A stretch of 64,000 nucleotides of DNA from Gigaspora margarita (taxonomy: Eukaryota > Glomeromycota > Glomeromycetes > Diversisporales > Gigasporaceae): positions 389,048 to 453,047 of the forward strand of contig WTPW01000018.1 of the NCBI GenBank assembly GCA_009809945.1, given 5' to 3'. How positions within the stretch are numbered: the first letter of the stretch is position 1; each line of letters starts with the position of its first letter. The notes under the pieces were generated by a model. That model did no database searches, was not told where the DNA came from, and saw only the letters and a list, made by a program, of their open reading frames with translations. A program made the translations under genes and the position numbers. Below, piece after piece: positions 1 through 10,745 of this stretch.

Positions 1-46
1 ATAAGATTTTATAGAATTTTATTAATAAAATTCTATAAAATCTTAT
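1..46. repeat. Perfect 46-bp palindrome
   Basis: The first 46 bases are exactly self-complementary about a central TTAA, with 21-bp arms and no mismatch. They are pure A/T except for one G or C near each arm position. This could be the centre of a fold-back element cut by the window edge; sequence from 82 onward belongs to the AAACTTGTTTAGCACC repeat family also seen at 9.17-9.52 kb. Confidence 0.9.
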
Positions 47-787
47 AATTCGCAAAACTTTACTAATTAATTCTAACTACATGCACTAAATAAACTTGTT
101 CAGCACCAAAAAATACATTAAATATATTTAAACTCAAACTTTGAACCAGATCTGAACCAAACACAGACTTGATAAAAAGTTTGAATATTGTCGAATCTAG
201 AGAGCGGGTGATATAAACAAATGAATAATCACCACACACAAAAAAACTCAGGCACAAGTAAACTTGTAACAAGTCTGATAAAGAGAGGCAGTACAATTTG
301 GCAAGGTAAGGCTTATTGGGCTTGTTATGGGAGGGGAGTTTACAGGGAAGCAATAAAAAAATTATTAGGCCTAGAGGGTCAGTGAGTTTTTATTTATTAT
401 ATTCAAATTTTACAAGTGTGGACTCACACCTTTCACAAAAACAAAATCCCTAGTCTATTTATAAAAATTATGCAAGAAACAAAAAGAAGAAATTTAAAAG
501 AAAAGAAGAAGAGAATGTTAAGCTATTTTCTTCCACCTTTTCAATTAATTACCGATCTAGGCTATTTTCTATTATGGACGTATGCATTTAATTTTACTGC
601 CTCTAATTTTCATCATGAAAATTACAACATGGCCTCATGCTATACCCAATTGGGCTTGCAGGTAAATCAAATTTTAAAATCACGATTTAAATGATTTTTT
701 CCTTTTTCAGCATTTTTTATCATCAATACTAATGTAAGAAACAAAGAGCACATTTCTTATAATTGTTCTATTAATACATTATTATTA
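47..787. other. AT-rich non-coding stretch with repeat fragments
   Basis: No convincing gene. Positions 82-180 match a dispersed repeat also present near 9,500 and 10,300 (AAACTTGTTCAGCACC followed by a TTTGAACCAGAT segment). The short open frames here have no coding character. Confidence 0.5.
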
Positions 788-1150
788 TTAAATTGATCCA
801 GGGCCATCACGGTCTAGATCTGATTCTTCTTTGATCTTCTTTTTCTTACTGATTCCTTCTTGATTGATGGAAAACCCTTTATCCAGATCGAGGCTTGGAG
901 TACGGGGCTTGGGTATGGGACTGTGGGAACTCTGCGCAGTACCAGGTTCGGGAAAGTTTTTTTTTGGACATTCACATGGATCATGTGAGTCATATGCATC
1001 ACAGGATTTCAATCTGCAAGGTCACGTTTCTACCGGTGGCTTCTTCGGACTCACCTAAGATTTGATTATCACGGCATTTTAGTCTGCTCCTAGCAATATA
1101 AAAGTCTTAGACTCAGATTTGACTACAGTCTGGTTCAGGTCCGGTCTGTA
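788..1150 (-). pseudogene. GC-richer coding-like remnant
   Basis: This patch is clearly richer in G, C and CpG than its surroundings. Read on the minus strand it gives a 74-residue stretch that is Cys- and Pro-rich and charged, including CDAYDSHDPCECPKK, then a KKKKIKEESDLDRDG-like tail. The same frame continues upstream (PKKPPVET) beyond an in-frame stop. The C-x-C spacing hints at a metal-binding or transposon-encoded domain, but I do not recognise the family. A fragment of a host exon or a young transposon piece are both possible. Confidence 0.35.
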
Positions 1151-1599
1151 GAAACACTATGTTCAATAAAACAATGTAATTTTAAAGAAGTATTTTTCTT
1201 AATAAATTCGTTCAAAAATTTCTTATAAAATGTGATAGTAACTATACTATTAATGTGACTATATAAAGGTATTTTTAATATTAAAAAAAACAACCGCATA
1301 AAATCATGTGATTATATAGAGGTTGTGATTATATGGGAGGTGATTATATGAGAGGATGACTGTATGTATTTTTTTAGAAGCTAAACACATTTTAGTTAAA
1401 ATTTAAATAAGTTATCTTGATAAAATTTTAAGTAATTTTACTTTATTTAATTGTTCAAAATTGTTTAAAATTGTCCAAATTCATTGTCCAAAGCTGTCCT
1501 ATGACAACACTAGTTGCACACAAAATTATATTAATTATGAAGATTGCACATGTTTATTGCACAATTAGATAACTAATTTGAACAAAGAAGAACATATAG

Positions 1600-2180
1600 G
1601 TTCTTGAACTGCTGCTATAGCTGCTAAGCCTATAGAAGGTTCTCAAACTGCTACTACAATTGTAAAGTCAGAAGCAAGAAATCTTATACTGCTTAGTAGC
1701 TATAGAACCAAACCAAAAAATTCTTAAACTACTTTAGCTACAAAACCAAAAACAAAGATCTTAAAACTGCTGCTACAGCTATAAAGATAAAACAAAATGT
1801 TCTTTTATTCTTTTACAACAATTTATTCTTGATCTACTATTGCAGCTATAAAGCTAAAAATAAAGGGTTCTTGCATGTTACTCTAGCTACAAAGCCAAAA
1901 ATAAAAATTCTTGAACTGCTACTTTAACGGTAAAACCAAATCAAAGGATCAAAATTTATTATTATAGCCATGTGAGTTATAGAATTATGACAAAAGACCT
2001 TTGAACTGTCCTGCTTTTACTATAAAACCAAAACTAAAAGTTATTGCATTATCACTATAGCTCGGACCAAAAACAATGGTCCATTGAATTGCCACTGCAG
2101 TTATAAAATCAAAAAAGTGAACTTTGAGATGCTATAGTATCTGTGGAATCAAAAACAAAGGTTCTTGTACTAATACTGCA
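1600..2180. repeat. Diverged tandem repeat, unit about 60 bp
   Basis: About nine diverged copies of a unit reading roughly AAAGNTCTTGAACTGCTGC then TAYAGCTATAAARCCAAAA. Copies are recognisable by the alternating TTCTTGAACT and GCTATAAAG blocks. No coding function is visible. Confidence 0.6.
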
Positions 2181-2663
2181 GTCTTGAAGTTTATTTATAA
2201 TATAATTTAACTATTTAATATCATTTTTAACCAAAAGTTATTATATTTAAGATATAGTACTTTTAGCAAAGAAGTTTAGAGAATACAATAGAGTTTTTCT
2301 TACTACGAAGCAAGTAATAGCAAAAGAAAAGTAACCTTCTCTGCTAACTAATAGCTTTAAATACTCTTGAAACAATCTTGCCTATTATAGTAACTCATAT
2401 TTTTTACAAATACTATATGTTTCCAAAAATAAGCTATATCCAAAAATAAGCTACCCCATGCTTTGATCCAAAATGTAAAAATGCCTTTGACCTAAAAATA
2501 AGCTACCCCTTTGTCACACCAAAAGATAATTAACAAAATTTTTAGTTTTGAAAATAAGCTACTCTTACAATCGATTATACTTGCTACATAGTAAAGTCAT
2601 AATTTTACTATGTAAATTGATCATGGTGCTTAAGTAAACTTATTTGCAATACCAAAATACGTA

Positions 2664-3258
2664 AGAGAGTTGGGGTATTGTGGCCAAATTAAAGTTTCTA
2701 CTAATAAGCTTTTTAATAAGCAAATAGATTTTTATACAATTTTTATTATTTGAACTATACTTAGTAAAGAATAAATTACTGTAAAAAAATCTTTATATCA
2801 TATATATAGTTTAGATAGAAATGCTTAGTATACAAATAGAATATAAAAACTAAATTTTAGAGGGGAGGGAGTATTGTGACCAATTATTTAACAGCCAATA
2901 AATTTTGATCTACTGGTCCATTTTGGATAATTTTACTACCAAAATGACTGTCTTAGTGATACAATTCTAACAAGTACAAAATTGTTAAAATTCAATCATA
3001 GGATCCCAAGATCGTAAAGATTAATATGCAAAAAAATTGCACTTTACTAATATAATCAAATATATGCAAAAACTTATATTTTGCATAAATAATAATATCT
3101 TGTGATCTAATAGTCTGGATTGAATAAAATTTATACCATTCCATTTGTCTCAATTAGACGAATTGAATGGTATAAATTTCATCCAATTCCAATTACTAGA
3201 TTACAAGATACATCACTTGGCCACAATACCCCTCTGGCCACAATACCCCCAACTCCCT
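2664..3258. mobile_element. Tc1/mariner-type miniature element nested in a fold-back element
   Basis: The ends AGAGAGTTGGGGTATTGTGG and, inverted, AGGGAGTTGGGGGTATTGTGG-like sequence form about 24-bp terminal inverted repeats flanked by TA on both sides (2,662-2,663 and 3,259-3,260). The ends share the GGGGTATTGTGGCCA core; a second inner copy of a similar motif lies at about 2,863. No transposase is encoded. TA flanks point to Tc1/mariner mobilisation. Confidence 0.7.
3097..3209. repeat. Imperfect palindrome, arms about 50 bp
   Basis: Starts ATCTTGTGATCTAATAG and ends with the complement of ATCTTGTAATCTAGTAA; the centre is near TCAATTAGACG. The shared core AAATTTATACCATTC occurs on both strands. 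It lies inside the nested TA-flanked element and may be a third insertion or that element's own fold-back core. Confidence 0.75.
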
Positions 3259-3635
3259 TATATCCTAAATTTTTATATAAATCAGATAACTTTTATTATT
3301 TGACTTTTAATTTTTACTTTTAATGAAAAATTTTAATTTTTTTTAAAAAACATATTCGTTGAGCATAAAAATTAAAAGTAAAATAATAAAAAGTTCTCAA
3401 ATTTATATAAAAATTTCAGGATATATGTATTTTGACCTTTAGAATAGGTTTATTTAAGCGATCATAATCGATTTGCATAGTAAAATTATAACTTTACTAT
3501 GTAGCGATTATAATTGATTGACTAAAATAAGCTGTTCTGATTTTTTGTATTCAAAATCAGGCAATTTATTTTCAGAAACATATGGTTATACAATATATTT
3601 ATTAATTTGTTATTATTAATTTTTCTTTTTCAAGT

Positions 3636-3768
3636 TTTGTATCCAAAATAAAGTACCCTTTGTTATGCCTTAAATTAATTAAAAAGTAAATAACCCAAAA
3701 ATAAGCTACCCCCAAATTTTTTGTATTAAAAATCAGCAAAAAAGGTAGCTTATTTTTAGAAACATATG
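3636..3768. mobile_element. Short deleted copy of the AAAATAAGCTACC fold-back family
   Basis: Left part TATCCAAAATAAAGTACC and right part GGTAGCTTATTTTTAG then AACATATG are the two termini of the family brought close together, with most of the interior missing. Confidence 0.55.
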
Positions 3769-4274
3769 TTATATGTTATCAAAATATTGATTAGAAAATA
3801 CCTGTATCAAATGAGATACAACAAAATAGCAAATTGAACATGTAATCTAATAAAGTCATCTAATTTTGCAATAATAATTGCCCTAATGATAGGCTTTTTA
3901 TATTGCTAATATTCAGGTTTATGAACTTCTAAAGCTTAAATGCATACTTAAAAATTTTTTAAAAGCATTTTAACCTGTTAAGGCAACTTAAGAATTGCAA
4001 GCTAACTCAATCTTAACTACATACTATAATAACAGCTAGTAAGTTCTGTAATAAAAATTTTGCAGTAACTTACAATATAAATTATGATAATTCTATTATT
4101 AATTCAATCACTATTGGACTATATTAGTAGGTAAGTTCTATATCAGAATTTTATAGTAGAAATTATGAAGATTCTAATATTTTACAACAAGTAAATTTTG
4201 TAACAAAGTTTTTTATAGTAACTTATAATTGAAATTATAATAATTCTATTATTAATTTGATTAAGTAAATCCTA

Positions 4275-5159
4275 GAGTTTGGAACCAGGTGAAAAATTGT
4301 CAACTGGGTCACCTGTGTAACTTTGAAATTGGTTACTCAAGTGAAATCAGTTGGTATAGGGTTGGATTACCAGAAATTTTTATAGGTAAGATATGAACTG
4401 TACAATAATCTTTTCTTTGTCAATTTTTTTTATATATGTTATTCATTTTGAAAGTACAACCATTTTTTTGTATGGTAAAAAAAAACACTGTTAGAATCAA
4501 TGAAGCCATATTATTGGTGCTTACCTGTATGGTTTTAAGCCACTTTATGTTGTCCAAGTTCTCATTTTTCTGAAGTCAACAGTGTTCAGAACACCCAAAC
4601 AAATGCCCTGGCTCTAGCAAAGTTCTTTTTTAAATATGCTTTAGTCCGTATTGCAAATACGAATCATGAAGAGAACCACCTGACCATGGCTTAGGTTAGA
4701 AAACTGTGTAGCCTGCAAAAAGCCTTTTTTGAATGAAAAAAAGCATGGGAACTAAAAAAGTGGTGTCGTGAGCATTTACAATGGACTATTGAATGGCAAA
4801 TGGTAGTTTTTTCTGATGAGTCAAGATAAAGGATGGTGGTTTTTTTTAGAATATAATTCTAAAATGTTAATTTTTATTATATTATATAAAATACAATAAA
4901 TAAAGATCGCATAGCAATTTGGCCCCTTATAAAATTTCTGGTGACCCACTTCTGGTACTGTATATTGTTCATATACTTCATTCTCCTGCAAATTATGGTG
5001 TTTGGGATAGTTAAGTGTGCATAAACCAGAAAACAACAAGTGCTGTCCAAATTTTTCCCATGCTATTCTTACCCATTTTTAACTGAGTAGCTATAGCATC
5101 AACCAGATGAACTGACCAACTGCAGTTGACCCGATTTTGTTTGATCTAGTTCCAAACTC
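4275..5159 (+). mobile_element. Tc1/mariner transposon relic with transposase debris
   Basis: Terminal inverted repeats start GAGTTTGGAAC and are flanked by TA (4,273-4,274; 5,160-5,161). Inside, about 4,660-4,820 translates on the plus strand to debris that includes KKWCREHLQWTIEWQMVVFSDES, a version of the Tc1 catalytic block (W-x-VxFSDES, the second catalytic Asp). The reading is interrupted by stops and the part after FSDES is replaced by A/T-rich sequence; about 4,905-5,040 may be the remains of the downstream part. Non-functional. The hexamer TAAATC also lies immediately outside both ends, probably chance given the local repeats. Confidence 0.75.
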
Positions 5160-5524
5160 TAGTAAATCCATTATTTGTAAGTTCTATAATTGAAATTTTA
5201 TAGTAACTCTTGGTAAAAATTATATTAATTCAAATGCAACTAACTCAAATTAACCACTTCTTTAATCACTATAATAGTAAGTAAGTTCTGTAACTAAATT
5301 TTTTATATAGAATCATTATTATATATTACTCCCTAACCAATTGTATGTATTGCATTAGTGGGTAAATATGTAACTAAGTTCTTTATAGTAGAGTTCATGA
5401 AAATTTAACTATAACCAATTTAATATACTGTAGTCATTGAAAGAGCAAGTTAATTTTGTAACAGAATTTTTTATAGTAAAAATCATAATAATTCCAATAC
5501 TAACTCAATCTTGACTGCTGCATG

Positions 5525-6538
5525 CAGGGTTGGCACATTTGTCCATTGGTACCAATGGACCTCAGGTCCATTGACCAGACCTATTGGTTCCATTGGGGTA
5601 GTCATTATTTCAATGGACCAATGGACAAGTAGGTTAAATAATAATATAGTTTTTGTTATATACTACTTATTGTACTTAATATAAAATGATTACAAATTTT
5701 ATCTAAATTTTTAAAGTCACAATTGAGTTGCTCTGTGAACTATCTTAAGGCAATCTATATCATGAACAAAGTACCATATATTGCTGAAAATAAGCTTACC
5801 TCTGAAAATAAGCTAGCTCTTTCTTTTGGTCAAGAAACGTAAAAACGTCTTTGACCCGAACATAAGCTACCCCACGATCGACAAAAGTTGCTACATAGTA
5901 AAGTCCACATTTTAATAAGTAAATCGATTAAAGTCGCTTAAGTAAACTTATTCAGAAGATTAAAATACATATAATCTGAAATTTGTAACGAAATTGAAGA
6001 AGATTTTATTAATTGGAATTTAATTTTTACGTTCAATGAAGAGATTAAAATTTTATTAGCAAAATATATTCGTTGAATGTAAAAATTAAAAGTCAAATAA
6101 TGAAAAGTACTCCTATTCTGATGAAACTTTCAGGATAGATGCAGTTTAGTCTCTCAAATATGTTTACTTATGCGCTAATAACAGATTTACATAGTATAAT
6201 TTAGACTTTACTATGTAACAACAATTGGTGATTGACCAAAAATCGATTTTATCTGAAATAAGCTACCCCAGATTTTTTGTGTCAAAATCGTTAGCTTATT
6301 TTTGGACACATATGGTATGTTGTGCATAAGTTGAACTAAAAGTTTTAAACATACTTAAATCATTAAAGAGTTTCAATCTAAAAGTTAATTCTAAATTTTA
6401 GTATATTAATACAAAAATAATTTTTGTCAAAATAAACCAATGGACCAATGGACCAATGGATCAATGGATTATGGTATTGGTCCATTTAGGTCCATTGGCA
6501 AATTTATTTTTAATAGACATAGTCCATTGCCAACCCTG
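5525..6538. mobile_element. hAT-type non-autonomous element with 8-bp target duplication
   Basis: Ends CAGGGTTGGCA and TGCCAACCCTG, flanked by the identical octamer GCTGCATG at 5,517-5,524 and 6,539-6,546. Subterminal regions repeat CCAATGGAC on both strands, a hAT habit. No transposase frame. It sits in the satellite array and is itself the target of a fold-back element at 5,774-6,315. Confidence 0.9.
5774..6315. mobile_element. Fold-back element (AAAATAAGCTACC family), complete copy
   Basis: Ends CCATATATTGCTGAAAATAA and the inverse of CCATATGTGTCCAAAAATAA, flanked by TA (5,772-5,773; 6,316-6,317). The two arms are inverted over most of the 542 bp, leaving a small central region around AAAATTTTATTAGC. 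It is the fullest copy in the window and a good reference for the family. Inserted in the hAT-type element, so younger than it. Confidence 0.8.
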
Positions 6539-7004
6539 GCTGCATGTATTAAATTAGAGAGTAAACTTTATTACAGGATTTTATAGTAGCATATAGTAGA
6601 AAATCATATACTTCAATATTAACTCAACTGTATGTACCTTATTATTATTAAGTTTTGTAATAAAATTCTTTATAACAGATAGTAAATAATTATAATTTCA
6701 ATGTACTCAACTCAACTTTAAGCAAATACTAAACTACTAGAATAGTAAGTAACAATTTTTTACATAGAAATTATATAAATTCCAATACTATTAATACTAA
6801 TTCAATTTAGCTTCTGCATTAGCAAATAAATTCTGTAACTGAATTCTATACAGTAAACTATAATAGAAATTATGATAATTCTAATGCAACTAACTTAACC
6901 TTAATCACATCTGAATAATGGTAAGTTTTGCAACAGAATTTTTTATATAAATTATGATAATTCAAATACTAACACAAGGTTAACTACTAGTATATGTCAT
7001 ATTA

Positions 7005-7236
7005 GGCCACGAAAAATTAATCAATTGGTTTTCATAACCTGGCTGGGTCAAAATTTGGAAACCTCAAAAAAAATTTTTTATATGTTTTAATAACCAGGTG
7101 GGATTTTAAGAAAAATTATATATAAATTTTATAAAACTTTATATAAATTTTTTTTTTTTTAAAAAAAAAGCCAGTCAGCTGGATCAATTTAAAAAAATTC
7201 ATGTTATGAAAACCAAGTAATTAAATTTGTATGGCC
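7005..7236. mobile_element. MITE with GGCCA-type inverted ends
   Basis: Left end TTAGGCCACGAAAAATTAAT continuing to TTGGTTTTCATAAC; right end, inverted, TAAGGCCATACAAATTTAAT continuing to TTGGTTTTCATAAC. Arms are about 40 bp. TA at the borders suggests Tc1/mariner mobilisation. No coding. Confidence 0.7.
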
Positions 7237-7760
7237 TTATTAAATTTAATATCAGAATTCTTTACCCTATTTATTCTTTGATTAATCTATCCCTGTTTTT
7301 AATTAATTTTATTATTAGCATAATAATCTATCATTATTATCTTTTAAAAAATAAACAAATTACAAACCTTATTAAACCTGTATTATTGACCATATTTACA
7401 ATTGATTATTCAAAAAACATAAATAAAAATAATTTAATTATTTTTATATTTCTTTTTTAGCATACTATTAAAAATCAAGCCTTACTCTTATTTTGATTAA
7501 TAAGAATAGATTAATATAAACAAATTTACAAAAGATAAAATTATTTTTTTTAAATAGTATTTATACTCTTCTAAGTTACTTCTTGCTAGCATACAAATCA
7601 TCACAGTATAGTACCAATAGAAATTGTACATGTATCATATATTAAGTCAAGTGATATTTAAAAATTGCAAGTGGGTAATGAAGTCATCCACTACATGTAC
7701 ATTGCTAGTTGTAATAATAATTATAACATGTAATAATAATTACAACATGTCATAATTATT
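7237..7760. other. AT-rich spacer, no gene seen
   Basis: Very A/T-rich. The 77-residue open frame at 7,227-7,460 is Ile/Leu/Asn-rich low-complexity translation that I do not credit. Short inverted units AATAATTA-CAACATG occur near 7,715-7,750. Confidence 0.4.
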
Positions 7761-7761
7761 G

Positions 7762-8490
7762 CTGCAGTATAATACTTAAAGACTATACAAATTTAAAGAC
7801 CAATAACTTTTGATCTACAAAGGATATTAAAAAAAGGAAGCCACTATTTTATAGCTAAATTAATTTACTACAATTTAGCAACTTTGTTTTCTAACAAATT
7901 ATATTAACTTTTTAAAATATATAGCTTTAAAAATATAGTATTTTTATATGATGATATAAAAAAAGTCAAAAATGGGATACATTAGAACAGATAACCTATT
8001 AAATTGTTTTGAATTTATATGGTACAGGACAGTATAAGATATCAAATTGCTAATAACTTTTTTAAAATTAAAAATTTTAAAAATCCCTCTTTTAAATTAC
8101 TTGTTTATTGTTTAAGCAACAAATCTAAAAGAGAAATTTTTAAAATTTTTGATTTTAAAAAAGTAGTTACAATTTAAAGTAGTGGTTTGTAAAAATATGG
8201 CATGTATTTATTATTTTTATAAATTGTGATTGGTTGAAATGGTTTTTTGTTATTTTTATCATAAAATTTTTTTAAAAATTTGGCGCACTCAAAAAAAATG
8301 GATATCTTATGCTGTTCTATACTGTATAATAAATGTTTTAAAAAAATTGTTAACCAATCAAATAATAGGAAATTTGGCCAATCAAATTTAAGCAACTTTA
8401 AAAACGTCAAAAATCAACTTTTTAAATAAATTAAAACTTAAAATTTTTAAATTTTAAAAATGGAACAACTGTAGTCTTTAAGTGTTGTAA
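7762..8490. mobile_element. Possible inverted-repeat element
   Basis: TAATACTTAAAGACTATAC near 7,770 is matched in inverse near 8,472-8,490 (TACAACACTTAAAGACTAC). A second inverted repeat inside, about 8,040-8,185, has arms around TAATAACTTTTTTAAAAT. Ends and duplication are not clean. Confidence 0.4.
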
Positions 8491-8499
8491 ACTATATAT

Positions 8500-8608
8500 A
8501 TTATAATTATTACTAATATAGTAATAATTACTATATATAGTAATAATTATAACAAGTTGTAATTATTATTACATGTTATAATTATTACTATTTTAGTAAT
8601 TATTATTA
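8500..8608. repeat. Short palindromic AT repeats (TAATAATTAC units)
   Basis: A run of TAATAATTATAAC / GTTATAATTATTA units on alternating strands. Simple A/T-rich cruciform-prone sequence. Confidence 0.6.
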
Positions 8609-8693
8609 GGCCATACAAAGTTAATTTTTTGTTTGTATTTCAAAATTTCTGCAGTTTAGATTTTTTTTAAAAAAAATTTAACTTTGCATAGCC
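8609..8693. mobile_element. 85-bp MITE of the GGCCATACAAAGTTAA family
   Basis: Starts GGCCATACAAAGTTAA and ends TTAACTTTGCATAGCC, flanked by TA (8,607-8,608; 8,694-8,695). Nearly the whole element is stem. Related ends to the element at 7,005. Confidence 0.75.
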
Positions 8694-9171
8694 TAAATTA
8701 AATCTGAAGATCCAAAGTATGCTTTAAAGCAAGTCCAAATACAATCCTAAAAGCTTAATTTCTAAAATCATAGTAATAATGGTGCAATTATCCTGTTAGT
8801 TTGATTTTAGAAGTTTTTTAAAATTGTTACAAAAAAATTACTTTTTACAACTTGTTTAATAAGTAGTATAAAAATTTGTAGTTTTTACTATAGTTAGGCT
8901 TAGAAGCAAAGGTTAAGTTCAAGCTTGATATTCTTTTTTATTTGCATATCTAATACTTTTCCAAATATTTGTTAATAGATTGAATTATAAAATACTATTA
9001 TTTAAAAAATTTTTTTAATATCAATTAATGGTCATATAGTTCAATTACCAGTAAGAGTTAATAAAATTTTTTTGAAAATTTCATAGTAAATTTCCACAAT
9101 ATGATCTATATTTTTATTATGATCAGATACTTATATATATGAACATGTGATATATTTCCTAACTATTACAT

Positions 9172-9372
9172 TAAGTAAACTTGTTTAGTATTAAAAAATA
9201 TATCAAATCAGTATATTTTATCTTACTTTTATTAAAATTTGAAGAAAAGATAGTTAATTTTTGAATTTTTATCAAAATTTCAAAATTAAGCATCTTTAAC
9301 TCAAATTTTAAAAAAAATAAAATAAAATATACTAATGTAATATATTTTTTTGGTGCTAAACAAATTTATTTA
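9172..9372. repeat. Near-perfect palindrome, arms about 100 bp
   Basis: TAAACTTGTTTAGTATTAAA at the left is answered by the complement of AATTTGTTTAGCACCAAAAA at the right, with pairing across almost the whole segment (AGTATATTTTAT in both arms). The same end sequence occurs at 82, 9,503 and 9,911. Confidence 0.75.
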
Positions 9373-9518
9373 TAGCAAAAAGTTTGAAACCATTTGTAAA
9401 ATTTAGAGAATCATAGAAATTTGTATAATTTTATTAATAAAATTATTAAAATTTTATATTACTTGAAATTTTATTAATTGATTATAACTTTTTGCACTAA
9501 ATAAACTTGTTTAGCACC

Positions 9519-9879
9519 TACTTCACTCATGCCAAGCTCTACTAATGCAGCACTCACTTACAGTTGCCTCTGTGGACTCACTGACCAATTACACTTTAGC
9601 TACAACACATGCTTACCAATAGGCTAGGCACTTCATAAAATTAGTATCTGGTTTACCATGTGAATCAAATATAGTATCCCTACTAATTATATTTTAACCA
9701 TCCAAATCTAGGTGTGTCTTGTTTACTCTAGTAGGTTTAGGTCACAGATAAATTACTCTGAGCTTTTATTCTTGAATGTAACTTATAATATATTTGTTAT
9801 TTGTACAATTTAAGTTATTGCCTTATACAATTCTTATATAAATTACCCAATACCCAATAAAGATATGAGCAAGGCCTTA

Positions 9880-9910
<31 letters not shown>
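9519..9910 (+). mobile_element. Retroposed 3' end with poly(A) tail
   Basis: A segment unlike its surroundings ends AATAAA (9,856-9,861), 22 nt later a run of 30 A (9,884-9,913). It is bordered by AAACTTGTTTAGCACC (9,503-9,518) and AAACTTGGTTACACC (9,911-9,925), which read as a diverged target-site duplication of about 16 bp. Poly(A) plus a long duplication is the mark of target-primed reverse transcription (LINE machinery). The body may be a LINE 3' end, a SINE or a processed mRNA 3' end; I do not recognise it. Confidence 0.7.
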
Positions 9911-9915
<5 letters not shown>

Positions 9916-10303
9916 TGGTTACACCAAAATTATATAAAGTTAGCATATTTTATCTCAGTTATTTTAAATTTGAAGCAAAAGGTTTCGATAAAAATATCAA
10001 AATTAAACATCATTTTATTAAATTTTTTTTATTGAAAGAAAAAATTAAAAACCAATTAATAACAATTTCTCTAAATTTGTTAAAAATTTTAGAATATGTG
10101 CATTTTGATCTCTCAAATATGTTTACTTAAGTGACTATAATTGATTTGCATAGTAAACTTTTGACTTTACTATGTTGCAACTATTATTGATCATAGAGTA
10201 ACTTATTTGGGGTCAAAGATGTTTTTGAGTTTTTTGACCAAAAGAAAAAGTAGCTTATTTTTAGAAGTAGATTATTTTTGGCAGCATATAGCAAACTTGT
10301 TTA
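9911..10303. mobile_element. Right half of a AAAATAAGCTACC fold-back element
   Basis: Carries the right arm blocks of the family: ATTTTGATCTCTCAAATATG, TTTACTTAAGTGACTATAAT, TTTGCATAGTAAAC and AAGTAGCTTATTTTTAGAAG. It is the continuation of the sequence into which the poly(A) segment at 9,519-9,910 inserted. Confidence 0.55.
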
Positions 10304-10309
10304 GTATCC

Positions 10310-10500
10310 AAATATACATATATGTATATTCAGATTCAAAATAGTTTGCAAACTTTGAACCAGACACAAACCAAACTTATAATTAAGTTTGAGCTTGGTC
10401 TAAGTTTGAAATTTAGTAAAATTTAAAGTTTGTATCTGGGTCTAAAACTGGACCAGACCAAACCACCCTGAACTCAGACCTAGAAGCACTAAGTTTAACT
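10310..10500. repeat. Dispersed CAAACTTTGAACCAGA repeat fragment
   Basis: Resembles 125-180 (CAAACTTTGAACCAGA followed by AACCAAAC). No coding content. Confidence 0.4.
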
Positions 10501-10509
10501 AGAGTTGCA

Positions 10510-10745
10510 AATAAAACTAATTAGTTTTACTAGATAAAACTAGTAAAACTAGTGTACTATAGTAAACCTTATAGTCAAATTAGTAAAACTAGTAAAACTA
10601 GTAAAATAGTGATATTGTTAAACTATTGGTATTGATAAAATAGTAAAACTAATGAAATTGCAAAACAAGTAGAATTAGTAAAATTAATAAACCTGGTAAA
10701 ATTGGTAAAACTAGTAAAATTGGTAATTCTAGTAATACTGGTGTT
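10510..10745. repeat. Minisatellite of AGTAAAACT-type units
   Basis: Tandem 9-bp units (AGTAAAACT and variants such as GGTAAAATT) run for about 230 bp. Simple sequence. Confidence 0.85.

Larger units (their letters stand above)
2413..3595. mobile_element. Long-TIR fold-back element (AAAATAAGCTACC family), interrupted
   Basis: Left end CTATATGTTTCCAAAAATAA and right end (reverse complement) CCATATGTTTCTGAAAATAA belong to a family also found at 5,774-6,315 and 16,013-16,330. The arms extend inward through conserved blocks (CTACATAGTAAAGTC; TTAAGTAAACTTATT). The copy is split by another element at 2,664-3,258. No open frame of its own, so non-autonomous. TA duplication is visible at the left end only (right flank TT). 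Confidence 0.7.
3960..6985. repeat. Satellite-like array, unit about 100 bp, interrupted twice
   Basis: Diverged tandem copies of a unit reading GTAAGTTCTGTAACAGAATT, TTTTATAGTAACTTATAAT, AAATTATGATAATTC, then AATACTAACTCAATC. The array runs 3,960-4,274, 5,162-5,516 and 6,547-6,985, cut by a Tc1/mariner relic (4,275-5,159) and a hAT-type element (5,525-6,538). The same family returns at 21.8-23.4 kb (opposite strand), 43.0-44.1 kb and, weakly, 52.0-52.3 kb. Confidence 0.7.
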
